From assembly GCF_905147045.1 (NCBI RefSeq), contig NC_065905.1:1798001-1862000 (forward strand): a stretch of DNA of 64,000 nucleotides. Reading direction: 5' to 3'. Under the pieces are notes generated by a model. That model worked only from the letters and a program-made list of their open reading frames with translations. It did not search any database and was not told the origin of the DNA. The position numbers and the translations under genes are program-made. Shown here in pieces: positions 55,530 through 64,000 of this stretch (position 1 is its first letter; each line of letters opens with the position of its first letter). Origin of the DNA: Nymphalis io (taxonomy: Eukaryota; Arthropoda; Insecta; Lepidoptera; Nymphalidae).

Positions 55530-55699
55530 CTAGTAATCGCCCGCGGCTTTGACTGCTAATCGGTAAAAGAAGCCTATGTCTTTCCTTAGGGTTCACACTT
55601 GCTTCATACCAAATTTTATCAAAATCGCTTCAGTGATTCAGCCTTGAAAGTCTAACATACAGACAGAAACCCTTTCGCATTAATAATATTAGTATAGGA
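55530..55699 (-). mobile_element. complete short Helitron-like element, 170 bp
   Basis: On minus it starts TCCTATACTAATATTATTAA right after an A and ends GGGCGATTACTAG right before a T, i.e. A|TC...CTAG|T, the insertion signature of Helitrons. A GC-rich AGCCGCGGGC palindrome lies about 10 nt before the 3' end, where Helitrons carry a hairpin. The middle has GCGATTTTGATAAAATTTGG text. It has no coding capacity. It resembles the Lep1 Helitron-like family of Lepidoptera as I recall it. Confidence 0.6.
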
Positions 55700-56029
55700 T
55701 AGCCGACAGTACCATGTCATAAGCAAGATTAAACAGAAATACCGATATATTCCAAACAATAAATTCCAATACTCTCAAAAGACCTATTTTCTATCGTCAT
55801 TGTCAAACAAATTGTCGCAATCGTTGCCGTTGCCGCACTTTATCGCAATCGAATCGAAGTGCAATCGTTGCCGTTTATCCGTTTCCCTATTCTTTAATTT
55901 AATTATCGCCTATTGGCACAAAAGTTATCAATTAAGGTTTTGACGCAACTTTTCGATACGAATAAATATAGATTAGTTAAAGTTGGATTGGAATTGTATC
56001 GGGAATCAATCGTAATCGTTATAGATTAG

Positions 56030-56197
56030 CAGAATCAGCCATCTATATACATTAAAGAACACAAAATCGCAAATATAAATAATTTTCACTCGGTCAATTC
56101 ATCACCTCGATGCAGTCCTGCAGAAGAAGCGTTCTGTAACATCGCCGCCTCTGATGGAGAGGTCTCGTCTGACTTCTCGGAACAGGATTTATGGTGA
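56030..56197 (+). CDS. possible terminal coding exon (unidentified)
   Basis: An open frame runs from just after a TAG at 56027-56029 to a TGA at 56195-56197. From about 56090 its codon use is balanced and GC-rich, giving a serine- and acid-rich C terminus (SSPRCSPAEEAF ... EVSSDFSEQDLW). There is no ATG in a good context, so if genuine it is the last exon of a spliced gene. I see no strong pyrimidine-tract acceptor upstream. The minus strand is also partly open. I cannot name the family. Confidence 0.3.
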   Translation, partial: QNQPSIYIKEHKIANINNFHSVNSSPRCSPAEEAFCNIAASDGEVSSDFSEQDLW

Positions 56198-56407
56198 ACA
56201 TCGTCGACGCTGCCCCTCCGAACTTATATGTTTAAATATATACAACATAATTACTTGACCAATATGTAAAACAAACAATATTTAAGTTATTCTATTCATG
56301 ATTTCAATTATCTTAAATGCAATAAAATTTACTGATATTAGAAGTTAAGCGAGTATATTATCTAGTTCATGGTAAATGGTAAATCATTAACAATGGTAAG
56401 TTATAGA

Positions 56408-56710
56408 GCTTGTTAATGTCCCACCGCTGAGCTCCTCTCCCTTTTTAGGAGACGGTTTGGAGCTTATTCCACCAAGCTGTTCCAATGCGGATTAGTAGAA
56501 TACACATGTGGCAGAATTTCAATAAAATTAGACACAAGCAGGCGTGAGGAATCACGATGTTTTCCTTCACCGTCAAGAACGTATGATTTATTTTTATTAA
56601 TTATTATTAACACAAATTAAGCACATGAAAATTCAGTGGTTCTTGCCGGGGTTTTAACTCACGATCATCGTTTAAGATTCACGCGTTCTAACCACTGGGC
56701 CACCTCGGCA
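56408..56710 (-). repeat. SINE-B, full length
   Basis: On minus the head at 56710 reads TGCCGAGGTGGCCCAGTGG, with the B-box region GAGTTAAAACCCC. The body has an expanded ATTATTAATAATT stretch near 56600, and the tail is GGGACATTAACAAGC. Its 5' end lies only 30 bp from the next SINE-A. Confidence 0.85.
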
Positions 56711-56739
56711 TTTTGTATTATTATATTAATATTATTATA

Positions 56740-57029
56740 CTGGTGGTAGGGCTTTGTGCAAGCTCGTCTGGGTAGGTACCACCCACTCATCAGATATTCT
56801 ACCGCAAAACAGCAATACTTGATATTATTGTGTTCCGGTTTGAAGGGTGAGTGAGCCAGTGTAATTACAGGCACAAGGGACATAAAATCTTAGTTCCCAA
56901 GGTTGGTGGCGCATTGGCTATAAGCGATGGTTGACATTTCGTACAATGCCAATGTCTGAGGGCGTTTGGTGACCACTTACCATCACGTGGCCCATATGCT
57001 CGTCCACCTTCCTATTCTATAAAAAAAAA
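56740..57029 (+). repeat. SINE-A, full length
   Basis: This is the best complete plus-strand copy. It starts CTGGTGGTAGGGCTTTGTGC and ends CTATTCTATAAAAAAAAA, with stem-loop text CACTTACCATCACGTGGCCC (one change). The minus ORF across it is spurious. Confidence 0.92.
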
Positions 57030-57307
57030 TCATAATAATTTAAATAGTGATATATAATAATGTCTTACACTTTATATTAATCTTATATTTTTACACTTTT
57101 AATTATTAAGAGTAAAAAAAATTTGACTTGAAATAATAAAAGAAAATTATTACATATACATATATACATGTTTATAATACATAAAGATCTGAAGTCAGGC
57201 TTTTTAAGCTGATAACCATTAATTCGTCTTATATACAATACAAATAAATTTTATTTCATGAATAATATAAAATTTCAACCTAAAACCTAACTACGTTTAT
57301 AAGGCGA

Positions 57308-57508
57308 CTAATTAAATTGGACGATAGAAAAGCGAATATATTCGCACGAGGACGTCATAAAATTGTAAATTTTAATACCGATAGCAGTCCGACTATATTG
57401 CTTGGAAGTGGGTCGCACCTCCCCGGGCCGAGGGGGGTCGTACATCTCGATCCGGTACGTGATAATTGAGAAATTCCTACCCTTCTTAAGTACAGCATAA
57501 TACGTCAC
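57308..57508 (-). CDS. coding-looking island, possible internal exon (unidentified)
   Basis: The 66-codon minus frame contains an unusually protein-like stretch (AVLKKGRNFSIITYRIEMYD, followed by PPRPGEVRP) in GC-rich codons (CGGCCCGGGGAGGTGCGACC), while both ends turn AT-rich. Candidate splice signals are an acceptor TGTACTTAAG| just inside the 5' end and a donor GGGGAG|GTGCGA or ATCG|GTATTA inside the 3' part. That would make the real exon shorter than the ORF. I do not recognise a family. A decayed retroposed gene is an alternative. Confidence 0.3.
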   Translation of the reverse strand: MTYYAVLKKGRNFSIITYRIEMYDPPRPGEVRPTSKQYSRTAIGIKIYNFMTSSCEYIRFSIVQFN

Positions 57509-57728
57509 ACATAGGAACCTATTTAAATATATTATGTATTTCCCTGATACGTGCAGGTTTTTTCAATGTATTTGCATAAAAATATTACTTGTTTATTTAG
57601 TTTATATAGCAAATTACTTTCGGAAATGAGAGAAAATATTCTCTATAACATTAGGTGCACAAAAATAAAAATCTTATTAGATATATAATACTACCGTTAA
57701 ACTACCGTCACCGATAATAATCTTAGGA

Positions 57729-57840
57729 TAGTTGCGTTCCAGCCTGAGAGGAACGTGAGCCAGTGTAACTACAGGCACAAGGGACATAAAATATTAGTTT
57801 CCAATATTGGTGGCACATTGGCGACGTAAGGAATGGTTGG
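57729..57840 (+). repeat. SINE-A fragment
   Basis: GTTGCGTTCCAGCCTGAGAGG, GAGCCAGTGTAACTACAGGC, TTGGTGGCACATTGGCGACG. It is cut off in mid-element where a SINE-B piece begins. Confidence 0.7.
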
Positions 57841-57847
57841 CAGATTT

Positions 57848-57920
57848 TCCTACCGACACATGTAGGTTTCCTCGCGATGTTATTCCTCACCGGTGCGCAC
57901 GAAATTAATTATAAGCACTT
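57848..57920 (-). repeat. SINE-B body fragment
   Basis: ACACATGTAGGTTTCCTCGCG and CCTCACCGGTGCGCACGAAATTAATTATAAGCAC match SINE-B on minus. Confidence 0.55.
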
Positions 57921-58424
57921 TAAAGACTTTAGGAATAACTGGCAAGACCATAATCGGTCAGGAGGGGCCCGCAGAGGGCACAATATGTAAATTGGCTGGT
58001 AAGAAATTAGTCATCAATAGCTGCGCAGATATATTTATAGAATAAAAGAAAGATGACAATGAAGCTTAATTAAATTTCATCTAGGTTTTTAAGCAGACAT
58101 TATTATTCCCCTACCTGATAGTAATTAGTAATTTTCATAATACCGGAACTGCAATAAATATATGTTCCTTTCAGTATCAATTCGCCATATTATATACGAT
58201 TTTTTTATGATATAACAATTGTATAATAATAAAAGCCCACTTACCCCTTACCCGATCAAAAGGTATACCGATTAAAAGGGTAGGTGATTCAAGTGGAAAG
58301 GTGTTGCTGTTTGATTGTAGAACTGATGAGTGAACCTATCTCATGAGCTGGCACTTACTTTGGATATGTTAATTAAACACAATTAAATTATAAATTAATC
58401 CGCACGAAAATTCACGAACTATTA
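57921..58424. other. unassigned sequence
   Basis: A short SINE-A-like trace may exist at 58300-58360 (TGCTGTTTGATTGTAGAAC, CTGATGAGTGAACC). It is too short to call. The rest is unrecognised. Confidence 0.3.
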
Positions 58425-58686
58425 CTTGGTTGTAGAGCTTTGTGCAAGCCCGTCTGAGTAGGTACCACCCAGATATTCCACCTCCAAACAGTAATATTTT
58501 GTATTGTTGAGTTCCGGTTTAAAGGGTGAGTGAACCAGTGTAACAACACATAACAGCTTAGTTTCCAAGGCAGCGCATTGGCGAATGAATGGTTAATATT
58601 TCTCACAGCGCGGTCTATGGGTGGTGGGGACCATATACCATCTGGTAACGCAATTGCCCACCCGCTTACCTATTTCATAAAAAAAT
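58425..58686 (+). repeat. SINE-A, old, internally deleted
   Basis: CTTTGTGCAAGCCCGTCTGAG, TATTGTTGAGTTCCGGTTTAAAGGG, AGCGCATTGGCGAATGAATGG and CATATACCATCTGGTAACGC, then an A run. Confidence 0.8.
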
Positions 58687-59080
58687 ATATATTAAACGAT
58701 CAAGATAATGGTGGAGACGTCAATCAATAAACGGATTTATTTTTTACTGATACAAGTATTAATTCGTATATATTTGTTGAATTATATTATTAAGTCAAAC
58801 TTTATCGCGCCTATTTGGCAAACAAAATGACTTTTTATAATTTTAGATTAAGTTTAAATACACAATCACATACGTAATATATAAAGCACCGATTACTTAA
58901 TAATTATTGTAACATCTTATATAATTAATAGATATTACTTAATCGAAAATAAAAAATACATACAATTGTGTACCTTTCAAATCCGATCCCTAATAAGACT
59001 ATAGGAAATAAAAACATTGACGAATCGTAAAACAAAAGGGGACAGCCCACTCGAATCGTTGAAAAAAATTCTCTAAAACA
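58687..59080. other. unassigned AT-rich sequence
   Basis: Nothing recognised. Confidence 0.35.
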
Positions 59081-59362
59081 ATGGAGTTCGTCCGCTTTAT
59101 CATAACGGAACAAAACATCTACCTAGGCACTCCTAACAGACCTAGGAGTCGTGACTCAAAGCGCGCGAAAGTAGAACCCTCTTTATCTAAGAGGCGTTGG
59201 GGGGACGAGGGGGGGACAAGTGCATCTCAAAGAAATGCAGATTTTACACGTCGCTACACTTCGGATGTGTCGTGTGTAGTGTTGAGTTGGATGTACGGTT
59301 TGAAAAATAATATTTATAATATATTTAATAATAAAATTAATATATTATTATTCAAAATTTAA
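59081..59362 (+). CDS. unidentified 93-codon ORF with good start context
   Basis: The ATG sits in AAAACAATGG, a favourable insect start context. Codons 18-60 encode a basic, arginine/serine-rich segment (PRSRDSKRAKVEP) in GC-rich DNA, and the last 30 codons are AT-driven (N, I, F-rich) as expected of non-coding sequence. If real, the coding part is probably an exon ending near 59290. I found no family resemblance. It may also be a chance ORF across a CpG-rich regulatory patch. Confidence 0.2.
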   Translation: MEFVRFIITEQNIYLGTPNRPRSRDSKRAKVEPSLSKRRWGDEGGTSASQRNADFTRRYTSDVSCVVLSWMYGLKNNIYNIFNNKINILLFKI

Positions 59363-60183
59363 ATATATTTGAGGTATATTGTAATAAAAACTTGCATCAA
59401 TTTACGCAGCATTGTAATAAATATAAATAACAAAATTACTACAATAATCGAATTTCGACATTATTGAAAATTTAAGAAAAACATATTATAAGAGTTGAAC
59501 ATTTTATTGTCTACTTTTATTTCCAATTGTCAGTTCTATCAAAACCAAAAGATGTCAAAAACTATCAAACAAAAGAAAAACGGTTGACAAACAGAAATAA
59601 AAATGGTACTGTTTTGTCTTTATTTATAGAATGATGTAAGTATAATATACATGCATAAATATTTCATTGATTGGTTTATCGGACGTCACAAAATTAATTA
59701 CAATTAGTTTACCTTATCACTAATGACATAAAACTGCGTCTTGAATTCGAAACAAATCATAATTCAAAGACATTTCTCGAGAACTTTTGATAATGTGATG
59801 TCCGTAAAATATGTGCGAATGCTAAGCTATTATAATCTTTGGCTTGCCTTAACGGTCCCTATTTCTACACTGGATTTGTAATTGGATATATTAAAGCACG
59901 AATCAAGGTGACTCTTGCTGTTTTTTGATATATCGTCACTATAAAACCATTATATTATTTTTGTACATTACGTTTGTACTTTCTCGACGTTTGAGTCGGT
60001 TTTATTTCGTCCCGGTCCCAGGGAAAAAGAGTATTTAAATCCCCATCTAGTTTTTTTTTATTATTATTATTTGTTTGTGTTTTTTTTACTATTATGTAAC
60101 ACAATAATGACATGAAACCTAAATAACTTACTATATGTATATATACCTAATTTTTTTTAATTTTTTTTGTTCCTCTTTTCTAG
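59363..60183. other. unassigned AT-rich sequence
   Basis: No gene recognised. It ends in a long T-rich tract (60150-60183) that finishes CCTCTTTTCTAG, which reads as a strong splice acceptor for the following island. Confidence 0.35.
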
Positions 60184-60489
60184 ATTATATCTATGCACTA
60201 TAATTAGCGGTTGGGTAAAAATCTTCTAAGATATTTCGACATACTTATCTCGACAAAACTGACCTTAGACTTCTTTGTATTTAACAATCAAAAACTTTGG
60301 CAAAGCTGTAAAACAGAACGCAATAGCATTCTTGAACTCACGACTCTTTTTCAAGATATGAGTATGACGAATATTAAGGATTCGTTTGTGCTTTTCAGCC
60401 AACAGATCGTGCCTGTTCTTCAAGAATCGTCGATTGCCTTATTACCACTCGCTTGCATGCAATATTATGGCGACTTTATTCCTGTATGA
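60184..60489 (+). pseudogene. unidentified coding-looking segment after a strong acceptor-like tract
   Basis: After T-rich ...CCTCTTTTCTAG the frame at 60211-60489 reads like protein, with hydrophobic and charged alternation and words such as LFSQQIVPVLQESS and LACMQYYGDF, and it ends in TGA. The frame is blocked by a TAG at 60205-60207, between the acceptor and the ORF, and it has no ATG at its start (first codon TTG). It could be a broken last exon or a decayed retrocopy. The family is unknown to me. Confidence 0.25.
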
Positions 60490-60929
60490 GGATTTTTTGA
60501 ATTTATCTTAGATGCTTTTTATCTATGCGCCATAACTCAGTGTCAAATTATTTATTAAACATTAATATAAAGACCTTAATTATTATGTAAAAAAAAATTC
60601 AATAGCTATCGAAATAGTCAAAATGACGCTAAAAAATAATCAAAATAATATAATAAGCATAAATAGCGTTGATCATGCGGCGTGTATTTACATCTCGATT
60701 TAATTTAAGAACTATTTCTATCTCGCTCCTCAATATAGATAACATACAAATATAATGAAATAGCGTTAGTCTCGAAGTTCAATTTTGTAAGAAAATAAAG
60801 TAAGACCACACGTTGATAAACTGCACATAGTACTAAAAGCTATTTTAAAAAATCTTAAAATAAACAATGATATAAATAAATGTGTAGCTTCTGAGATAAG
60901 ATACAAAAAATACATGTACCAAAAGCACG
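60490..60929. other. unassigned AT-rich sequence
   Basis: It is the upstream flank of the tRNA gene, and I see no other feature. Confidence 0.35.
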
Positions 60930-61011
60930 GGTAGCGTGGCCGAGCGGTCTAAGGCGCTGGTTTAAGGCACCAGTCTCTTCGGAGGCGTGGGTTCGAATCC
61001 CACCGCTGCCA
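60930..61011 (+). tRNA. tRNA-Leu-AAG: tRNA-Leu (anticodon AAG), intronless
   Basis: It folds as a complete class II tRNA. The acceptor stem GGTAGCG / CGCTGCC (one G-U pair) carries discriminator A at 61011, and the D arm with GTGGCCGAGCGGTCTAAGGC is also the A box. The anticodon stem CTGGT / ACCAG carries loop TTAAGGC (anticodon AAG, reads CUU; A34 expected to become inosine). The long variable arm TCTCTTCGGAG is followed by a T arm with the B box GGTTCGAATCC. A T5 Pol III terminator follows at 61018-61022. There are no A-tail or repeat flanks, so it looks like a genuine gene rather than a SINE head. Confidence 0.97.
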
Positions 61012-61017
61012 ATTATA

Positions 61018-61022
61018 TTTTT
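61018..61022 (+). terminator. Pol III terminator of tRNA-Leu
   Basis: TTTTT seven bases after the tRNA 3' end. Confidence 0.85.
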
Positions 61023-61196
61023 ACCGTTTCAATATAACTATTGTTAAATATATATGAAATATTAAAAGATAATAATCCTCACATTCGACTTGTCTCACAA
61101 ATATATTTTAAAAAGCGTATTGGTATTACAAGTTACAACAATAAAAACAAATGTTATGTCACGTCTAACTCTTTAATTTAGGCTTAGTACACACGT

Positions 61197-61340
61197 AATG
61201 TTTAACTGAAGGACGTGGGTTCGAACCTGAACACCAGTTCTCATGCTCTATTTATGCTTTTACGAGATTAATTATCTCGTGCTCTGCTCTGATGGAGTCG
61301 TGAGTCTTCTGCATGTGTCGAAGAACTGTCATATGTCAAA
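61197..61340 (+). repeat. SINE-B, diverged
   Basis: ACGTGGGTTCGAACCTGAAC (B-box region), TTATCTCGTGCTCTGCTCTGATGG and CTGCATGTGTCGAAG are in order. The A-box side is lost. Confidence 0.55.
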
Positions 61341-61388
61341 AATTTTATAGGGAGCAGGCATCCTTTTCCTACTTTCCTTATATATATA

Positions 61389-61520
61389 TAAAATAGTTTT
61401 TTCCCGAATGACGCAACGCAAAGCCAAAACTACTGACTCTAGAAAGCTGAAATTTGGAACATAGATTTATTTTACTCATCCGTTAGGCGAGGTTTTTTAG
61501 ATATTTCAACTTTAAAAGGG
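61389..61520 (+). repeat. dispersed repeat fragment related to the 6.0 kb piece
   Basis: CGAATGACGCAACGCAAAGCC, AAAACTACTGACTC and GCTGAAATTTGGAACATAG are typical short-transposon words in Lepidoptera. I found no termini. Confidence 0.4.
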
Positions 61521-62465
61521 AATAAGAGGGTTAACATATTATGAATTTTAGTCAGGACAGCTTTACTGATATATAGTTAAATATACACTATTAATATATT
61601 CTGCCGACCGTCCGTTCCGAATATGACACTCATTACAGCGAGACGAAAGGATTTCTCTAAAATATTTCAAACGCGAGGCGACGTCGTGATTCGCGTCTTG
61701 CCTCTTTGTAATTACGTGCAAATACTATTATATATGTTTTTTTTTTGTTTATTTTAAATAAACTTTTATTATTCACTAAACATTATAACAATATAATAAA
61801 ATCTTGAAAATGTTCGCAACAAATTCCTTTTACTTTATTGGGAGTTTACGGTGTTGTTTTATATTTTTTTGTTTTCAAATTTTATTTCTTTAAAACATAA
61901 TTATAACTCAGATTTGGTATTTTTAAATTCACAAAGGAAAGTGTCACACTCACTGTTTCTAAAAAAAAAGCAAGCATTTTAAAAATGAGGTTTTAATAGG
62001 AACCTACGTAGTATTGTATGCTCATCTGAACTATTGGAACGATTATGATTTCTTACCTCAAAGAATTCTACTATAGAGTACTTAAGACCTCTCACACGCG
62101 GACGAAACTAGTAGCATAAAAATTAATACAATACAAATAAGTACAAATTTAATAATTAATATTTAATTCATGTTATACTCTTTAAAAAAACTTATGATTT
62201 CTGGTTGATTCTTCTAGTCCTGAACATTCTGAAGGTCTTTTTTATTTATTGTTTTTGGATCTCCACAGACGCGTCCGTGCCTTTAGTTTATTTTATATTT
62301 AATTTGTTTTAATGTTATTTTAATGCGGCATCACAATCTTATAAAAGTATAATTTAACTAGCGCATAAGAGCCTGGTATTAGAACCTGCATAGGCGCGCC
62401 AATTGTCGGTTTTCACGATAGCATGCACGAGCGTTCCCGTGATGCCCCTCTGACGAGACGAAGTG
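61521..62465. other. unassigned AT-rich sequence
   Basis: Positions 61600-61700 are CpG-richer (CTGCCGACCGTCCGTTCCG, GCGAGGCGACGTCGTGATTCG) without an ORF. Otherwise there are no features. Confidence 0.35.
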
Positions 62466-62642
62466 GGTACCGCTGGTGGGTACCGTTAGTGGCGGTATTA
62501 TTCTGGCGAAATACTTAGTATATTTTTGTGTTCTGGTTTGGTGGACCAGTGTAACTACAGGCACAAAGGATAAAACGTCGTAGTTCCCAAGGCCGATATT
62601 TAGCTCATTTGCCGGTCGAACCTATTTTATTTATAAAAAAAA
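62466..62642 (+). repeat. SINE-A, internally deleted, old
   Basis: TATATTTTTGTGTTCTGGTTTGG, ACCAGTGTAACTACAGGCAC and CGTAGTTCCCAAGGCCG are present, and the 3' half is reduced to CATTTGCCGGTCGAACC plus an A run. Confidence 0.65.
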
Positions 62643-62965
62643 CGATATCAAGCTTAAAATCACAGACAGACACTTCAATCATATTTATTTGTCGGTACTA
62701 AGAAAGGAACAAGTTAACCCGAAAGAGAATTAACATGATGTTAATTAGGTAGAGGGGGAAGCCCCGATGCTGAGCGTATTGGAAATTTTCAATAACAATG
62801 AAGGCTGAACTTGGCACATTACAGCATCGTAATGTAAAACGATTAAAAGCAAAGTTTTTACGAAAGGGTGTGGTTAGTATCGTTACGTTGTTAAGGATTT
62901 ATATAGAGGGGTTATTACGTGTCCATGTATTATTTATTTTATTGCTTTTTTTGCGTGTATTATTT
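62643..62965. other. unassigned sequence
   Basis: The 94-codon ORF at 62798-63082 ends inside a SINE-A remnant, and the first part is unrecognised. I see no other feature. Confidence 0.3.
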
Positions 62966-63080
62966 TTAGTTACACTTGCTCAGTTACCCTTCCAACCGGA
63001 ACACAACAATAGTAAGGTATATATACATTTCTGCTTGGCGTTAGAATATTTTAGAGATTTAAAAAAGCTACCACCTGATT
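62966..63080 (-). repeat. SINE-A remnant
   Basis: TAGTTACACTTGCTCAGTTACCCTTCCAACCGGAACACAACAATAG is the SINE-A centre on minus, followed by a decayed head. Confidence 0.6.
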
Positions 63081-63246
63081 AGAATCCAGCCAGAATTTTA
63101 TCCAGCAGATAAGCTAAGAGCAATTGAGGATTTTTATTATAGAAGCGAACACAACACGAAACTGCCCAAGAACGGATGAGTTGACATTGCGGATACGGAA
63201 GCCTGGTGTTACAAGTTCGTCTTTACGTCTCGAGCTTAAACAAAAA

Positions 63247-63286
63247 TAATATATACATATATATATATATATATGTATATATTATA
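63247..63286. repeat. AT-only palindrome around a (TA)n core
   Basis: ATAATATATACATAT on the left mirrors ATATGTATATATTAT on the right around TA repeats. It would form a near-perfect cruciform. Confidence 0.85.
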
Positions 63287-63339
63287 TGTAATTCGAAGAT
63301 ATATTTTATAAGAATCTATGAAATTAACCAAAAGTAATT

Positions 63340-63490
63340 GTCTCACAGCTGGGCATTGACCCCTTTTCCTTTGAAGAGGTACCACTCACACTGCTCCAGT
63401 GAAGACAAGTTACACTACAAACAAAATTAAGTAAACTCATACTCGCCGAATTTGAACCCATATCCTCGGTTAGGAACCTTTTACTCACTA
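63340..63490 (-). repeat. SINE-B, diverged
   Basis: CCTTTTCCTTTGAAGAGG, CACACTGCTCCAGTGAAG and the B-box region GAATTTGAACCCATATCCTCGG are in order on minus. The minus ORF over it is repeat text. Confidence 0.6.
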
Positions 63491-63829
63491 AGCAAAAAAA
63501 TACAAGACACGTAGTATCCAAATAATATCCAACTCCAAGTCGATCTACAATTAGACAATCGGCACATCGGCGGTCCGTGAGCCATTAGGGCTTTAATTGA
63601 AAATAGCGTAACGGCTGTAAATTGTGAGTGCACCCCGCTTGCACCCCGTCGCAATGTCTCTCTGTCCTCTCCCGTGTAATTATTGCCCGAGGATCCTCTG
63701 TTAATATAAGACTGGTCGCATCTATCGTTTTTAAATATCTTCGATGTAAACGGACGTAACATTTAAGGATTCCTATTTGAACTTGAACTGTTGTACTGTT
63801 TAATTGTAAAGGATGAGGTATAAAAAAAA
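63491..63829. other. unassigned sequence
   Basis: It is GC-richer than average at 63560-63720. Overlapping minus ORFs (63481-63905) have no recognisable family and partly run into the LINE tail that follows. Confidence 0.3.
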
Positions 63830-63962
63830 ATCCCGCTGAAGTCTTCCGCCGGTTCATTTCAGGTCTGAGGTGTTTATTTCCGGACCGGTGGTAGATATAT
63901 GACAATCAAAAACTAAGTGTAACGCTTCTATATTGAATGAAGATTTTTGACTTCGACTTTGA
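63830..63962 (+). mobile_element. LINE 3'-UTR tail (CCGGTTCTT family)
   Basis: CCGCCGGTTCATTTCAGGTCTG, CCGGACCGGTGGTAG and GAATGAAGATTTTTGACTTCGAC parallel the copy at 18.1 kb feature by feature, including the ATGACAATCAAAAACTAAGTG line. Confidence 0.65.
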
Positions 63963-64000
63963 AAGGTCTACCTTTTTTATTTAAAGGGGGGCAAAGGGGA

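Noticed and set aside
1..64000. Bacterial, viral or laterally transferred gene cluster
   Set aside because: No operon-like coding, no viral structural or replication genes and no prokaryotic signals were seen. All the long coding sequence belongs to a non-LTR retrotransposon.

Overview
This is nuclear DNA from an insect, almost certainly a butterfly or moth (Lepidoptera) and probably a nymphalid. It is AT-rich, has no prokaryote-style coding density, and is littered with short retroposons of types familiar from lepidopteran genomes. Four SINE families recur. SINE-A is about 290 bp, ends in A, and resembles the Metulj family reported from Heliconius (name from memory, not verified). SINE-B, SINE-C and SINE-D each have a tRNA-like head. 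There are also Helitron-like or Lep1-like short elements and 5'-truncated LINE tails. The window looks like intergenic or intronic sequence. I found no complete host protein gene that I can name.

Layout. Positions 1-40 kb are a mosaic of SINE copies, LINE 3' ends (11.9-12.4, 13.0-13.3, 14.7, 17.9-18.3, 21.4-21.8, 27.0, 29.7 and 34.8 kb) and long AT-rich stretches with nothing recognisable. Two diverged tandem duplications of otherwise unique sequence lie at 18.7-19.1 and 37.3-37.5 kb. A CCAAT-box-rich, CpG-richer block at 39.2-40.0 kb looks promoter-like.

The best-defined object is a nearly intact 3.9 kb non-LTR retrotransposon at 40693-44602. It has an apurinic-type endonuclease, a reverse transcriptase and a C-terminal zinc finger. 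It sits inside a SINE-A copy, flanked by a perfect 12-bp target-site duplication, and carries one frame change at an A11 run. Just downstream are a perfect 19-bp inverted repeat at a SINE-SINE junction, a pentamer array, and a block with DRE (TATCGATA) sites next to a possible minus-strand first exon. Then come a (TA)n tract and a 15-unit, 41-bp minisatellite that grew out of the middle of another SINE-A copy (45788-46409).

The 48-64 kb part holds a young-looking SINE-A with a 74-nt A tail, a possible plus-strand 5' exon ending in ATG AAG|GTAAGG (49693), and several unidentified coding-looking islands (56030-56197, 57308-57508, 59081-59362, 60184-60489). It also holds the only confident host gene, an intronless tRNA-Leu(AAG) at 60930-61011. 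The islands may be exons of one or more large-intron genes, but nothing in the sequence alone links them.
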